Assembly (NCBI RefSeq): GCF_005281475.1
Contig: NZ_CP040106.1
Span: 5,446,001-5,510,000, forward strand
Direction: 5' to 3'
Source: Echinicola rosea
GTDB lineage: Bacteria; Bacteroidota; Bacteroidia; Cytophagales; Cyclobacteriaceae
DNA length: 64,000 bases
Below the pieces are notes generated by a model, which saw nothing but the letters and a program-made list of their open reading frames with translations, was not told where the DNA came from and searched no databases. Shown here one piece after another: positions 18,313 to 26,186 of this stretch. Positions within the stretch are counted from its first letter, which is position 1. The number at the start of each line of letters is the position of its first letter. Position numbers and translations under genes: made by a program.

Positions 18313-19857
18313 ATGGCGGGACAATCTCCAGTAAAGAAAATCTTCTCCGGCTCAGTCTGGGGCATCGCTGCCAAGGTGCTCGATGCGGTGGCAAAGTTTG
18401 TGACCATTCCACTACTGGTGGGCTACTACGGAAAGTCCGACTATGGGCTTATTGCTCTGGCCTTTTCCCTGAATGCCTATCTCCGCCTGATGGACTTGGG
18501 CATGAACATCGGTTCTGTCCGGTATTTTGCCATGTGGGAGTCCAGGGCCGAATACGGCAAGATCGCCAATGCCTCACGGTCCAGCATGGTATTTTACGGT
18601 CTTATCGGCCTGGCCAATGCCTTGATATTTGTGGTGATGGCCGACTTCGGCCCCGAATTCTTCAATATCAGTCCGGAGCAAGCTCCCACCTACAGGGTAA
18701 TGATGTACATCCTTGCCGCCAGTACGGTGTTCAACTGGCTGTCCAACGTGGTAATCCAGCTCCTTAGTGCCAAGGACGAACTCGGCTACGTCAACCGCAT
18801 CACGGTCATCAGCAGCGTCCTCAACTTCCTCTTCGCCCTGGCGGCCATCCATTTCAAGTGGCCATTGACGGTCTATTTTCTCTTTTACACCCTCTCTCTT
18901 TTGGTGGTCATTCCCTTTAATGTCCACCGGCTCAGGCTGTACCCTGTTCCCTTGGGCACGCTCCTGCTTCCCAAATGGGACGGAAAGGCCTTCAGGCAGA
19001 TCCTCGGCTACAGCGTCGCAATCTTTGCCATGGGGCTGTTCCAGTTTTCCGCCAAGGAACTGAGGCCTATTTTACTGGCCAAATTTGCCAGCGGAATCGA
19101 TGTGCTCACGGACTACCGCGTGATCCAGACCATTGCCAATCTGATCATGTCCTTTGGCAGTATCTTTCTCCAGGTGCTACTCCCTTCGGCCTCCAAGGCC
19201 CATGCAGAAAACGATCATGGGAAGATGGCCAAGATGGTTTTTGAAGCCACACGGTACATTTCCATCTTCCTGACACTGGTAGTCTTTGGCCTTATCCTGA
19301 ATGCCGACAACCTGCTGGTGCTCTACATGGGCGAAAGCTACCTTGACCTCAGCAAATGGCTGATCATCTGGCTACTTACCGTACTGCTGTCGATGCACAA
19401 CACCCCCGTGGCCAGTTTGGTGCTGAGTTCGGGAAAGACCAAAGTGCTGGTATTTTCCGCTGCCATCGGCTGCCTCATCTCGCTGCCGATCACCGTGGTC
19501 TTTGCCAAGGAGATGGGCGTGGGGGCTGCTGTCATTGGCTACTTGGTATATATGCTGATCCAAATGGGCTTCTTCTATTTCTATTATATCCCCAAGGTGT
19601 TGCACCTCAGCAGTACCCGCATCTTTTTCAAAGCCTTCTCCCCTTCGCTTTTGGGCGCAGTTATTGCAATGTTCCTGGCAGGTTTCGCCGGAACCCTTGC
19701 CGACATTGCCCGGCCATATATGGAAATGGCCGTGGAATCCACGGTGTTTTTCATCGTTTTTGCAGGCTTTCACTGGGCCTTTGTCATCAAGCGTTCCGAT
19801 ATCGATTACCTAAAAAGCAACCTTCTAAACCGCTCAAGATCCCATGCAGAGAAATAG
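18313..19857 (+). CDS. Oligosaccharide flippase (Wzx-like, MOP superfamily)
   Basis: A 514-aa integral membrane protein with about 12-14 hydrophobic segments spread over its whole length. It begins KIFSGSVWGIAAKVLDAVAKFV, as in RfbX/Wzx flippases. It is expected to move lipid-linked repeat units across the inner membrane. First gene of the plus-strand polysaccharide cluster. Its stop codon overlaps the start of the next glycosyltransferase gene by 14 nt, so translation is coupled. The presence of Wzx-, Wzy- and priming-transferase-like proteins in one cluster points to a Wzx/Wzy-dependent polymer. Confidence 0.88.
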   Translation: MAGQSPVKKIFSGSVWGIAAKVLDAVAKFVTIPLLVGYYGKSDYGLIALAFSLNAYLRLMDLGMNIGSVRYFAMWESRAEYGKIANASRSSMVFYGLIGLANALIFVVMADFGPEFFNISPEQAPTYRVMMYILAASTVFNWLSNVVIQLLSAKDELGYVNRITVISSVLNFLFALAAIHFKWPLTVYFLFYTLSLLVVIPFNVHRLRLYPVPLGTLLLPKWDGKAFRQILGYSVAIFAMGLFQFSAKELRPILLAKFASGIDVLTDYRVIQTIANLIMSFGSIFLQVLLPSASKAHAENDHGKMAKMVFEATRYISIFLTLVVFGLILNADNLLVLYMGESYLDLSKWLIIWLLTVLLSMHNTPVASLVLSSGKTKVLVFSAAIGCLISLPITVVFAKEMGVGAAVIGYLVYMLIQMGFFYFYYIPKVLHLSSTRIFFKAFSPSLLGAVIAMFLAGFAGTLADIARPYMEMAVESTVFFIVFAGFHWAFVIKRSDIDYLKSNLLNRSRSHAEK

Positions 19858-20800
19858 CCGCATCACCTTCTCCATATGTATCCCTGCCTACAAGAGCAAG
19901 CACCTCAAGGAATGCATTGACAGCATCCTTGCACAGACCATTGGCGACTTTGAGCTGATCATCCTTAACGACTGCTCCCCACAGCCTGTTGAAGAGGTGG
20001 TTTCCCAATTTGATGACAAAAGGATACAGTACCATAAAAACGACAAAAATGTCGGGGCACTTCATTTGGTCCAGAACTGGAACAAATGCCTCTCCCTTGC
20101 CAGCGGGGAGTTTATTGTGATCATGGGAGACGATGACCTCCTTGAGCCCGATTACCTGGAAGCATTCAGCAGGCTTATCGCTGCCCATCCCTCCCTGGAT
20201 GTTTACCATTGCCGAAGCAAGATCATTGACGATAGGGGAACACCATGGCTGCTCACGCCCGCCTGCCCCGAGCTCGAGGATGTCTATGACAGCATCTGGC
20301 ACCGCCTGAACCAATACCGGTCCAATTATATCTCTGATTATATGTACCGCAGTGGGCCACTCCGCGACCAAGGCGGATTTTACCAGCTGCCACTGGCCTG
20401 GGGATCCGATGACATCACCGCCTTTATGGCCACTGGCCAAAAGGGGATCGCCCACAGTCCAGAGGCCGTTTTCCGCTACAGGAGCCATTCCATGTCCATT
20501 TCCTCCACCTCCACAAACGGGCTGGAAAAGTTGGATGCGGACATGGGCTATGCTGCCTGGCTGAAGAAATTCCTGCAGGAAAACCCCATGGGGGAAACCG
20601 AAACGGTCATTTACCGACACTTGGTCGAAAATCAGGACCGCTACATGCATGAACGGAGGGTCTTTACGATCACCAAGATCATGGCCTCCGAAGCCATTCC
20701 CAACGTCTCCAAATGGCTTCGCCACCGAAGAAAGTTCCAGCTTTCGACCAAGGATGTCTTACTGGCCGCTGTGAAAAGCCGAAAAATGAGAAAGGCGTGA
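19844..20800 (+). CDS. Glycosyltransferase family 2 protein
   Basis: A 318-aa GT-A fold glycosyltransferase acting on the cytosolic face. The nucleotide-binding start is SICIPAYKSKHLKECIDSIL (10-29), with LNDCSP (41-46). The metal-binding DxD region is MGDDDLLEPDYLEAF (94-108). The acceptor part is the C-terminal half, with WGSDDITAFMA near 185-195. The gene overlaps the flippase gene by 14 nt. Donor and acceptor sugars cannot be assigned from sequence. Confidence 0.9.
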   Translation: MQRNSRITFSICIPAYKSKHLKECIDSILAQTIGDFELIILNDCSPQPVEEVVSQFDDKRIQYHKNDKNVGALHLVQNWNKCLSLASGEFIVIMGDDDLLEPDYLEAFSRLIAAHPSLDVYHCRSKIIDDRGTPWLLTPACPELEDVYDSIWHRLNQYRSNYISDYMYRSGPLRDQGGFYQLPLAWGSDDITAFMATGQKGIAHSPEAVFRYRSHSMSISSTSTNGLEKLDADMGYAAWLKKFLQENPMGETETVIYRHLVENQDRYMHERRVFTITKIMASEAIPNVSKWLRHRRKFQLSTKDVLLAAVKSRKMRKA

Positions 20801-20874
20801 ACAGCACGAAGATCACCTTAAGGGAAACCGAAAGAAAAAGCCAGGGCAAAAAATCAGCTAACAAGGTTTTGAAC

Positions 20875-21933
20875 ATGGATATCATCTTTAATCCACCCAT
20901 AAACGCCGAAAACAAGTATATCCAGATCATGGTGGATCCCCTCCAGCGGGAGGGATACCGTATCCATGAACTGGACGGTCTGTTTTCCAGCTGGAAGCAC
21001 TTTCGTAGCATCCGCCTGGTCCACCTCAATTGGTTTGAAAATATCGACGACGGCTCGTTATTCAAGGGCTTCAAGAGTTTTTTCCGGAAAACATTTGTGC
21101 TGACAGTCCTCCATCTGAGCGGAAAAAAACTGGTATGGACCATGCACAACAGGATGACCCACGAAAAGAAAACCGGTAAAATGAGCGGTTTGTTGACCAA
21201 CCTACTGCTCGCCTGGTCGGATGCTATTATCATCCACTGTACCCTTTCCAGACAATTGCTACTGGAAAGGTCACCTTCCCTTGCCCAAAAGATCCATTAC
21301 ATCCCACATCCGGACTTTGTGGACAGTTATGGCCCTGCCAAGGCCACTGCCCCCTCTAAGGAAGAACCACTAAAATTGCTGTTTGTGGGCGCGGTCAAAC
21401 CGTATAAAAACATAGAGCTGCTGATGGAAACGGTCGGCGATATGGAAAGGGTCTCCCTGACCATTGCCGGCAAGCCAAAGGATCCCGCCTATGCACATGC
21501 CCTTATCCAATTGGCCCGCAACCGTCCCAATATCAACCTGCAACTGGAATTCATCCCTGACAGCCAGCTTCCTGAGCTGCTTGGGAACACCGATCTGGTG
21601 GTATTGCCCTATGACCTGAACAGCAGCCTGAATTCCGGTACCGTCATATTGGCCTTCAGCTACCAAAAAACCGTGATCTGTCCGGAAATTGGCACATTGG
21701 TTGATATGCAGGAAGCACGTGGAAATTTCTTTGCCTACCGTTACCAAGATGCTGCGGGGCACCGACAGGCGCTCAGGTCGGCCATAAAAAAGGCCATGGC
21801 CTTTAAAAAACAGGATGAAAAGGTACTTGTGGAAATGGGCAAGGCCATGCAGGACCATATCCTGCGGCACCAGCCCAAGTCCCTGGTCGGCAACAAGCTC
21901 AGAAAACTCTACACAAAATTGTCAACGGACTAG
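20875..21933 (+). CDS. Glycosyltransferase (GT-B fold, GT4-like)
   Basis: A GT-B type glycosyltransferase of 352 aa from the ATG at 20875. A GTG at 20797, overlapping the previous stop as GTGA, would add 26 residues without family-like sequence, so the ATG is preferred. The N-terminal domain begins IIFNPPINAENKYIQIM and contains VWTMHNRMTH. The C-terminal domain has LKLLFVGAVKPYKNIELLM (about 165-183) and the donor-site region LVVLPYDLNSSLNSGTVILA. The canonical Glu-x7-Glu of GT4 enzymes is not obvious, so the family match is looser than for the two GT4 genes that follow. It ends just before the repeat-rich gap. Confidence 0.82.
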   Translation: MDIIFNPPINAENKYIQIMVDPLQREGYRIHELDGLFSSWKHFRSIRLVHLNWFENIDDGSLFKGFKSFFRKTFVLTVLHLSGKKLVWTMHNRMTHEKKTGKMSGLLTNLLLAWSDAIIIHCTLSRQLLLERSPSLAQKIHYIPHPDFVDSYGPAKATAPSKEEPLKLLFVGAVKPYKNIELLMETVGDMERVSLTIAGKPKDPAYAHALIQLARNRPNINLQLEFIPDSQLPELLGNTDLVVLPYDLNSSLNSGTVILAFSYQKTVICPEIGTLVDMQEARGNFFAYRYQDAAGHRQALRSAIKKAMAFKKQDEKVLVEMGKAMQDHILRHQPKSLVGNKLRKLYTKLSTD

Positions 21934-22020
21934 GCCAATACCTGCTTTTATCCTATAATTTTGGTAAATTTTAAACTCGGATCATACGTTGGGAATCGTA
22001 GTGAGAGCTGAAAGTGCAAG

Positions 22021-22111
22021 AAAATCAGTTAGTTTGGAGGCATTAGCGTAGCACCGCTACGGTAATGCCGAAAACTAAAGTGAAACGACTGATTTTGTCC
22101 GCCGCGGCGGA
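22021..22111. repeat. REP-like nested palindrome
   Basis: Three nested arms: AAAATCAGT (22021-22029) with ACTGATTTT (22088-22096); AGTTT (22031-22035) with AAACT (22072-22076); and an inner 14-bp stem GGCATTAGCGTAGC / GCTACGGTAATGCC (22039-22052 and 22056-22069, one mismatch, ACC loop). A perfect 14-bp palindrome, TCCGCCGCGGCGGA, follows at 22098-22111. This architecture resembles REP/BIME-type elements. A genome-wide count is needed to prove repetition. Confidence 0.65.
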
Positions 22112-22147
22112 TCAGGTCGCAACAGATAGGCTAAAGCATATTCCGAG

Positions 22148-22558
22148 CAATGTCGTTTAGTTAAAGAGATTTTCCAATACGGATCGTCCATTGAGAAAAT
22201 TATGGTTTTAATCGATGGCCTTATTTAAACATGTATAAAATGGATCCGCCTTGCAGGTATTGGGCGTTAAGAAATTAAAAAGCGGGCGGGCAAAAAGGCA
22301 GGCTTGTTTGACGAAATACTAGCCAAAAAGAATATTGGCAGCTAGAAAAGGAGGAGTTTGCCTGCATGAGGTAAGGTTTTAATTTTAGGCCAATCGATGC
22401 ACACCTGTGCGCCGTGGCGTAGCGGCGGGGTTTTTTGGTTACTTTTTTGACCTGAAGCAAAAAAGTAACAAAGGTAAAGAGATGAAAACCATCTTGGAAT
22501 TTAACAAGAAAAATAATTAAACCAATATTTCCAGATACACGCTAACTAAACGACATTG
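22148..22558. mobile_element. 411-bp MITE-like or IS-remnant element with perfect 16-bp terminal inverted repeats
   Basis: CAATGTCGTTTAGTTA at 22148-22163 is repeated exactly inverted at 22543-22558. The enclosed sequence has no transposase frame, but it carries low-complexity GC-rich stretches and a strong hairpin. Perfect termini around a non-coding core fit a miniature inverted-repeat element mobilised in trans, or a deleted IS. No flanking target duplication was evident to me. Confidence 0.55.
22438..22469. repeat. Perfect 12-bp inverted repeat with 8-nt loop
   Basis: GTTACTTTTTTG (22438-22449) pairs with CAAAAAAGTAAC (22458-22469). It follows a GC-rich segment (22408-22430) inside the 411-bp element. 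Similar GTTACTTTTTT palindromes are, to my recollection, common between genes in Bacteroidota. It could also terminate transcripts. Confidence 0.6.
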
Positions 22559-22620
22559 ATATTCTGGGTTAAACAGAAAGTTCCTTTTTTCCGAGGGGAA
22601 AAGGCCTAAGACCAAATCCT

Positions 22621-23835
22621 ATGAAAATACTCTACATCAATTCACTATACGCCCCTGACATCCGAGGTGGGGCCGAACTTTCGCTCAAACTCATCGTGGA
22701 AGGCATGCAGTCCAAGGGTTTTGATGTAGCCGTATTGTCGATGGCACCTGACGGCGGCCTGCGCTCTTCCACCGTGGATGGCGTAACAGTCTATCGCGCC
22801 GGCCTCAAAAACAGGTATTGGCCATATGACACCTCCCAGCCCCCTGCCTACCAACGGTTGCTTTGGCACGTCAAGGACCGCGAAAACCGGGATATGGCCG
22901 CCTTCGTCCAAGAGGTCTTGGAAAAGGAAAAACCTGATCTTGTTTCCTGCCATAACCTTGCCGGCTGGTCGATTGCGGTCTGGGAGGAGGTTCACGCCAA
23001 GGGCATTCCCATTGTACAAGTCCTGCACGACCTTTACCTGCTTTGCGCCAACAGCAATATGTTCAGGAACGACACGGCCTGCAAAGGCATTTGTATGGAA
23101 TGTAAGCTACTCAGACTTCACCACCAGCGAAAATCCGCACAGGTCAGTACGGTAGTGGGGATCAGCCAAAGTATCCTGTCACGATTTACCGATGAAGGAT
23201 ATTTCCCCAACGCCAAGGGACATGTCATCTACAACACCCGTCACATCCCAGATCCCGGAAGTCCCAGGACCAAGGAGACGGGCAGCCCACTGCGTGTGGG
23301 ATATTTGGGAACTTTGTCGAAGATAAAGGGGGTAGAATGGCTGATCGATACGGTCAAGGAGGCCGATTTCCCTGTTGAACTCTACATTGCCGGCAAGGGC
23401 AAGGATACCTACGAGGCGCACCTCACTGCCATGGGGTCCGGAAATGACAACATTACCTTTATGGGCTATTCAAAACCTGCAGACCTGTTCGCCCAAATCG
23501 ATGTGCTGGTGGTGCCCTCCCTGTGGGAAGAACCGCTGGGCATGGTGGCCATCGAGGCACTCGCCCATCACCTTCCCGTCATCGCCAATCACTCCGGCGG
23601 GCTGAAAGAGACTGTTCAGGACGGCGTAAACGGCCTTTTTTGTTATGCTGAACGCCCAGGCTCACTTGGGAAAGCACTGAAAAAGCTTCAGGAATCTCCG
23701 GCCTACTATGGTCAACTGAGTGCCCAGGCCAGGTCTTCAGTGGCCCCGATCCTGGACCGGGAAAGAATGGTATATGCCTATCGGTCCGTGCTGGAAGAGA
23801 CCTTAAAAAATCATCCTGTAACCTCCATCGCCTGA
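22621..23835 (+). CDS. Glycosyltransferase family 4 protein
   Basis: A 404-aa GT-B glycosyltransferase. The N-terminal acceptor domain begins ILYINSLYAPDIRGGAELS, with the Gly-Gly-Ala-Glu typical of GT4. Cys residues in CKGICMECKLLRLHH (about 158-172) may bind metal. The C-terminal donor domain has LRVGYLGTLSKIKGVEWLI (about 224-242) and the Glu-x7-Glu block EEPLGMVAIEALAHHLPVIA (about 302-321). It is the first gene after the repeat block and probably needs its own promoter or read-through. Its TGA overlaps the ATG of the polymerase gene (TGATG). Confidence 0.9.
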   Translation: MKILYINSLYAPDIRGGAELSLKLIVEGMQSKGFDVAVLSMAPDGGLRSSTVDGVTVYRAGLKNRYWPYDTSQPPAYQRLLWHVKDRENRDMAAFVQEVLEKEKPDLVSCHNLAGWSIAVWEEVHAKGIPIVQVLHDLYLLCANSNMFRNDTACKGICMECKLLRLHHQRKSAQVSTVVGISQSILSRFTDEGYFPNAKGHVIYNTRHIPDPGSPRTKETGSPLRVGYLGTLSKIKGVEWLIDTVKEADFPVELYIAGKGKDTYEAHLTAMGSGNDNITFMGYSKPADLFAQIDVLVVPSLWEEPLGMVAIEALAHHLPVIANHSGGLKETVQDGVNGLFCYAERPGSLGKALKKLQESPAYYGQLSAQARSSVAPILDRERMVYAYRSVLEETLKNHPVTSIA

Positions 23836-25073
23836 TGTCCACGACCCTACAGCAACAAAACAGTGCCCTGCCCCTGCCCGTCCTGGAATGGAAGGACATC
23901 CAACTTTCCGAGTTGGTGTTCTGCATGGCCATTGCGGCTACTTGCCTGCCGGTCAAGGTCTATCCGGCCCTGTTCTTGGCCTCCGCAGCATTTTCCTATT
24001 ACGAATCCGGCAAAAAGTATTTGGCTCCCTGGGTGATCGGCCTTGGGGTGTTCACCCTTTATGCACTGATCAGCTTCTTTCAGGTGTATGAAGGACAGGC
24101 CGTCCTGGTCACTGGGATCATCAAATTGATCATCAACTTTGCCTTTTTATATTGCTCGTTCAACTGGCTTGCGCAGCGAAACAACCAAAATCTGCTCTAC
24201 CTGTTGGACATCACCTTGCACGTGGTATTTGCCCTGCTGCTGTTACAGTTGCTGATCTACCACGAGGCCCTACATTTCCGGTTGATTACCGGTAGCAGTT
24301 CGTCTGGGCAGGCCAGTATGCTCTATGATCCGCAACTGTACTTTTGGGGATTGGCCGACAAGAACATGCTTGGTGCCCGCATTGCCCTGTTGGGATTCCT
24401 GTACCTCCTGATACCCGTCATCCGTTACCGACGGATTGCCCTCTGGCGAATCATCTACATTTTCCTACTTGCCTACCTGTCCCTCTCCAGAACGCCTATC
24501 GTGGCCCTGCTGATCGGCTGTGGCTACCTGCTATGGACAGTGCTCTCCAAAAAATACCGGATCGTCATGTTGGTTGGCTTGGCCATCTTGGTGCCCATTG
24601 TCCTCGAAAAGGTCATCCGCGTGGACCAGCTGACAGCCTCCAATGACGGCATGGGCGTGCGCTTGGTTTATTGGCAGGCATTCTTTGCCCATATTGGCGA
24701 TATTTCGATCTGGGGCAACGGCTTTATGAAGGCCCCTGCCTTCCTGAACCGGTATGCACAATTTTACCATGGCGAGCCCCACATCCACAACACCTTTATG
24801 TCCTGCTATCTGGAACTGGGCATCATCGGGCTGGCATCGTTTGTCCTGTTTTTGGCAGGTTATGCCCGGTCTTGTTTTATCATAAATCCCCACATCCATT
24901 TCTGGATAGCATGCTTTTTGCCATTACTTGCCATCATGTGCATCCTTTACTCGGGATACGATAATGATATCGTGATGTACCTTGTCCTGCTGGTGCCATT
25001 GGGCACATGCCGGGACAATCTCCCCTTTAGCGATGTAAACATTGGGTTATGGAACAAAAAAGAAAAGTATTGA
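23835..25073 (+). CDS. O-antigen polymerase/ligase family protein (Wzy-like)
   Basis: A 412-aa polytopic membrane protein with about 10-11 hydrophobic segments. A periplasmic loop containing the Wzy_C-type block GEPHIHNTFMSCYLELGIIG lies near residues 313-332, where the His-Asn pair is typical of polymerases and ligases. It is expected to join lipid-linked repeats in the periplasm. Start and stop overlap the neighbouring glycosyltransferase genes (1 and 25 nt), indicating tight coupling. Whether it polymerises or ligates is not decided by sequence; the Wzx and priming-transferase neighbours favour polymerase. Confidence 0.85.
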   Translation: MSTTLQQQNSALPLPVLEWKDIQLSELVFCMAIAATCLPVKVYPALFLASAAFSYYESGKKYLAPWVIGLGVFTLYALISFFQVYEGQAVLVTGIIKLIINFAFLYCSFNWLAQRNNQNLLYLLDITLHVVFALLLLQLLIYHEALHFRLITGSSSSGQASMLYDPQLYFWGLADKNMLGARIALLGFLYLLIPVIRYRRIALWRIIYIFLLAYLSLSRTPIVALLIGCGYLLWTVLSKKYRIVMLVGLAILVPIVLEKVIRVDQLTASNDGMGVRLVYWQAFFAHIGDISIWGNGFMKAPAFLNRYAQFYHGEPHIHNTFMSCYLELGIIGLASFVLFLAGYARSCFIINPHIHFWIACFLPLLAIMCILYSGYDNDIVMYLVLLVPLGTCRDNLPFSDVNIGLWNKKEKY

Positions 25074-26041
25074 TTGACGGCCGCTGGGCTGGGGATACAG
25101 GGATCGGAAGGCTATACCGGGAAGTCATGCAGGCTGCGCCCCCACAGGTGGACCGTCACTATGTACAGACCAATGCAGGCCTGGGCAGTATGTTCAGCCC
25201 TATTGCGCTTGCCAAGGACATTGCCAGGTCAGATGGGGAAATTTTCTACAGTCCCTCGTTTATGCCCCCGTTATATTCGAAAATGCCCTATGTTTTCACC
25301 GTGCACGACCTGATGCACCTGTTTTATTATTCGCCCATGCACCGGATATATTACCAGCAGGTAATCGCTCGGCTTGCCAAGCGTGCCAAACAGATCATCA
25401 CCGTTTCCCATTTCAGTAAGGCCCAGCTGGTCACGCTGTTGGGCATTCCCGAAAACCAGGTCACGGTCATCTACAACGGGGTGGACGATCATTTTCTGTC
25501 CAATCAAGATGCCATGTCCCTTGACCGTCCCTATTTCCTGTACATCGGCAACCGTCGGGCCAACAAAAACCTCCCCGCCATGGTGAAGGCCTTTGCCCGC
25601 GCACAAATTCCGGATGACTTTGTCCTTGCGCTGAGCGGAAAGACCGATCCCCAGCTCGATGGGCTGATCCGGGAACTGGGTATTGAAAAAAGGGTGCAGT
25701 TTTTGGGGTATATTCCAGAGGAAGACCTACCGAAGGTTTACAAGGGCGCCCATGCCACGCTGTTTGTTTCCAAAATGGAAGGTTTTGGATTGCCGGTTCT
25801 GGAGTCGATGGCATCAGGAACACCTGTGCTCACCTCTACGGAGAGCAGCCTACCGGAAATCTCAGGTGGTGCCGCGCTATGCGCCGATCCTTCCGATATC
25901 CTGGACATCCAGCGAAGTATCGAGCGGCTTGTTGGCGACCAGGGCATGTACGAAGGGCTTGTCGAGCGGGGACTTCAACGGGCGCGGCAATTCCCCTGGA
26001 GCCGTACGGCAGCACAAACCTGGGAGCTGATACTTTCATAA
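25049..26041 (+). CDS. Glycosyltransferase family 4 protein
   Basis: A 330-aa GT-B enzyme, similar in layout to mannosyltransferases. The N-terminus is VLIDGRWAGDTGIGRLYREV (7-26), with the Gly-Ile-Gly-Arg loop. VFTVHDLMHLFYY follows near 82-94 and ITVSHFSKAQL near 116-126. The donor part contains YLYIGNRRANKNL-like sequence (about 160-175) and a textbook Glu-x7-Glu block, KMEGFGLPVLESMASGTPVL (about 242-261). It begins inside the polymerase gene (25-nt overlap). Donor sugar unknown. Confidence 0.9.
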   Translation: MEQKRKVLIDGRWAGDTGIGRLYREVMQAAPPQVDRHYVQTNAGLGSMFSPIALAKDIARSDGEIFYSPSFMPPLYSKMPYVFTVHDLMHLFYYSPMHRIYYQQVIARLAKRAKQIITVSHFSKAQLVTLLGIPENQVTVIYNGVDDHFLSNQDAMSLDRPYFLYIGNRRANKNLPAMVKAFARAQIPDDFVLALSGKTDPQLDGLIRELGIEKRVQFLGYIPEEDLPKVYKGAHATLFVSKMEGFGLPVLESMASGTPVLTSTESSLPEISGGAALCADPSDILDIQRSIERLVGDQGMYEGLVERGLQRARQFPWSRTAAQTWELILS

Positions 26042-26186
26042 ATAAACCGGAAGATGGCCACCTGAATGATAAAGAGAAGAGCCCTTGACAAACAGAGCGG
26101 TTTATGGGCAAAAAAACAGTCACGGCACAAGTGCCAATTATCACCTACCAACCGCAAAAACCAACGCGTACTGAAAAGTATTTACC

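Larger units (their letters stand above)
21934..22620. other. Repeat-rich intergenic region inside the polysaccharide cluster
   Basis: 687 bp with no credible gene between two co-directional glycosyltransferase genes. It holds a nested REP-like palindrome (22021-22111), a 411-bp unit bounded by perfect 16-bp inverted repeats (22148-22558), and within that a 12-bp perfect hairpin (22438-22469). A 61-codon minus-strand frame at 22275-22460 lies wholly in repeat sequence and is not called. Confidence 0.75.

Noticed and set aside
19787-20725. Minus-strand open frame of 312 codons
   Set aside because: Antisense to the GT2 gene with clear motifs; composition is unlike a protein family.
22275-22460. 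Minus-strand frame of 61 codons
   Set aside because: It lies entirely in the repeat element and begins within the hairpin; Cys/Phe/Ser-rich reading typical of translated repeat DNA.
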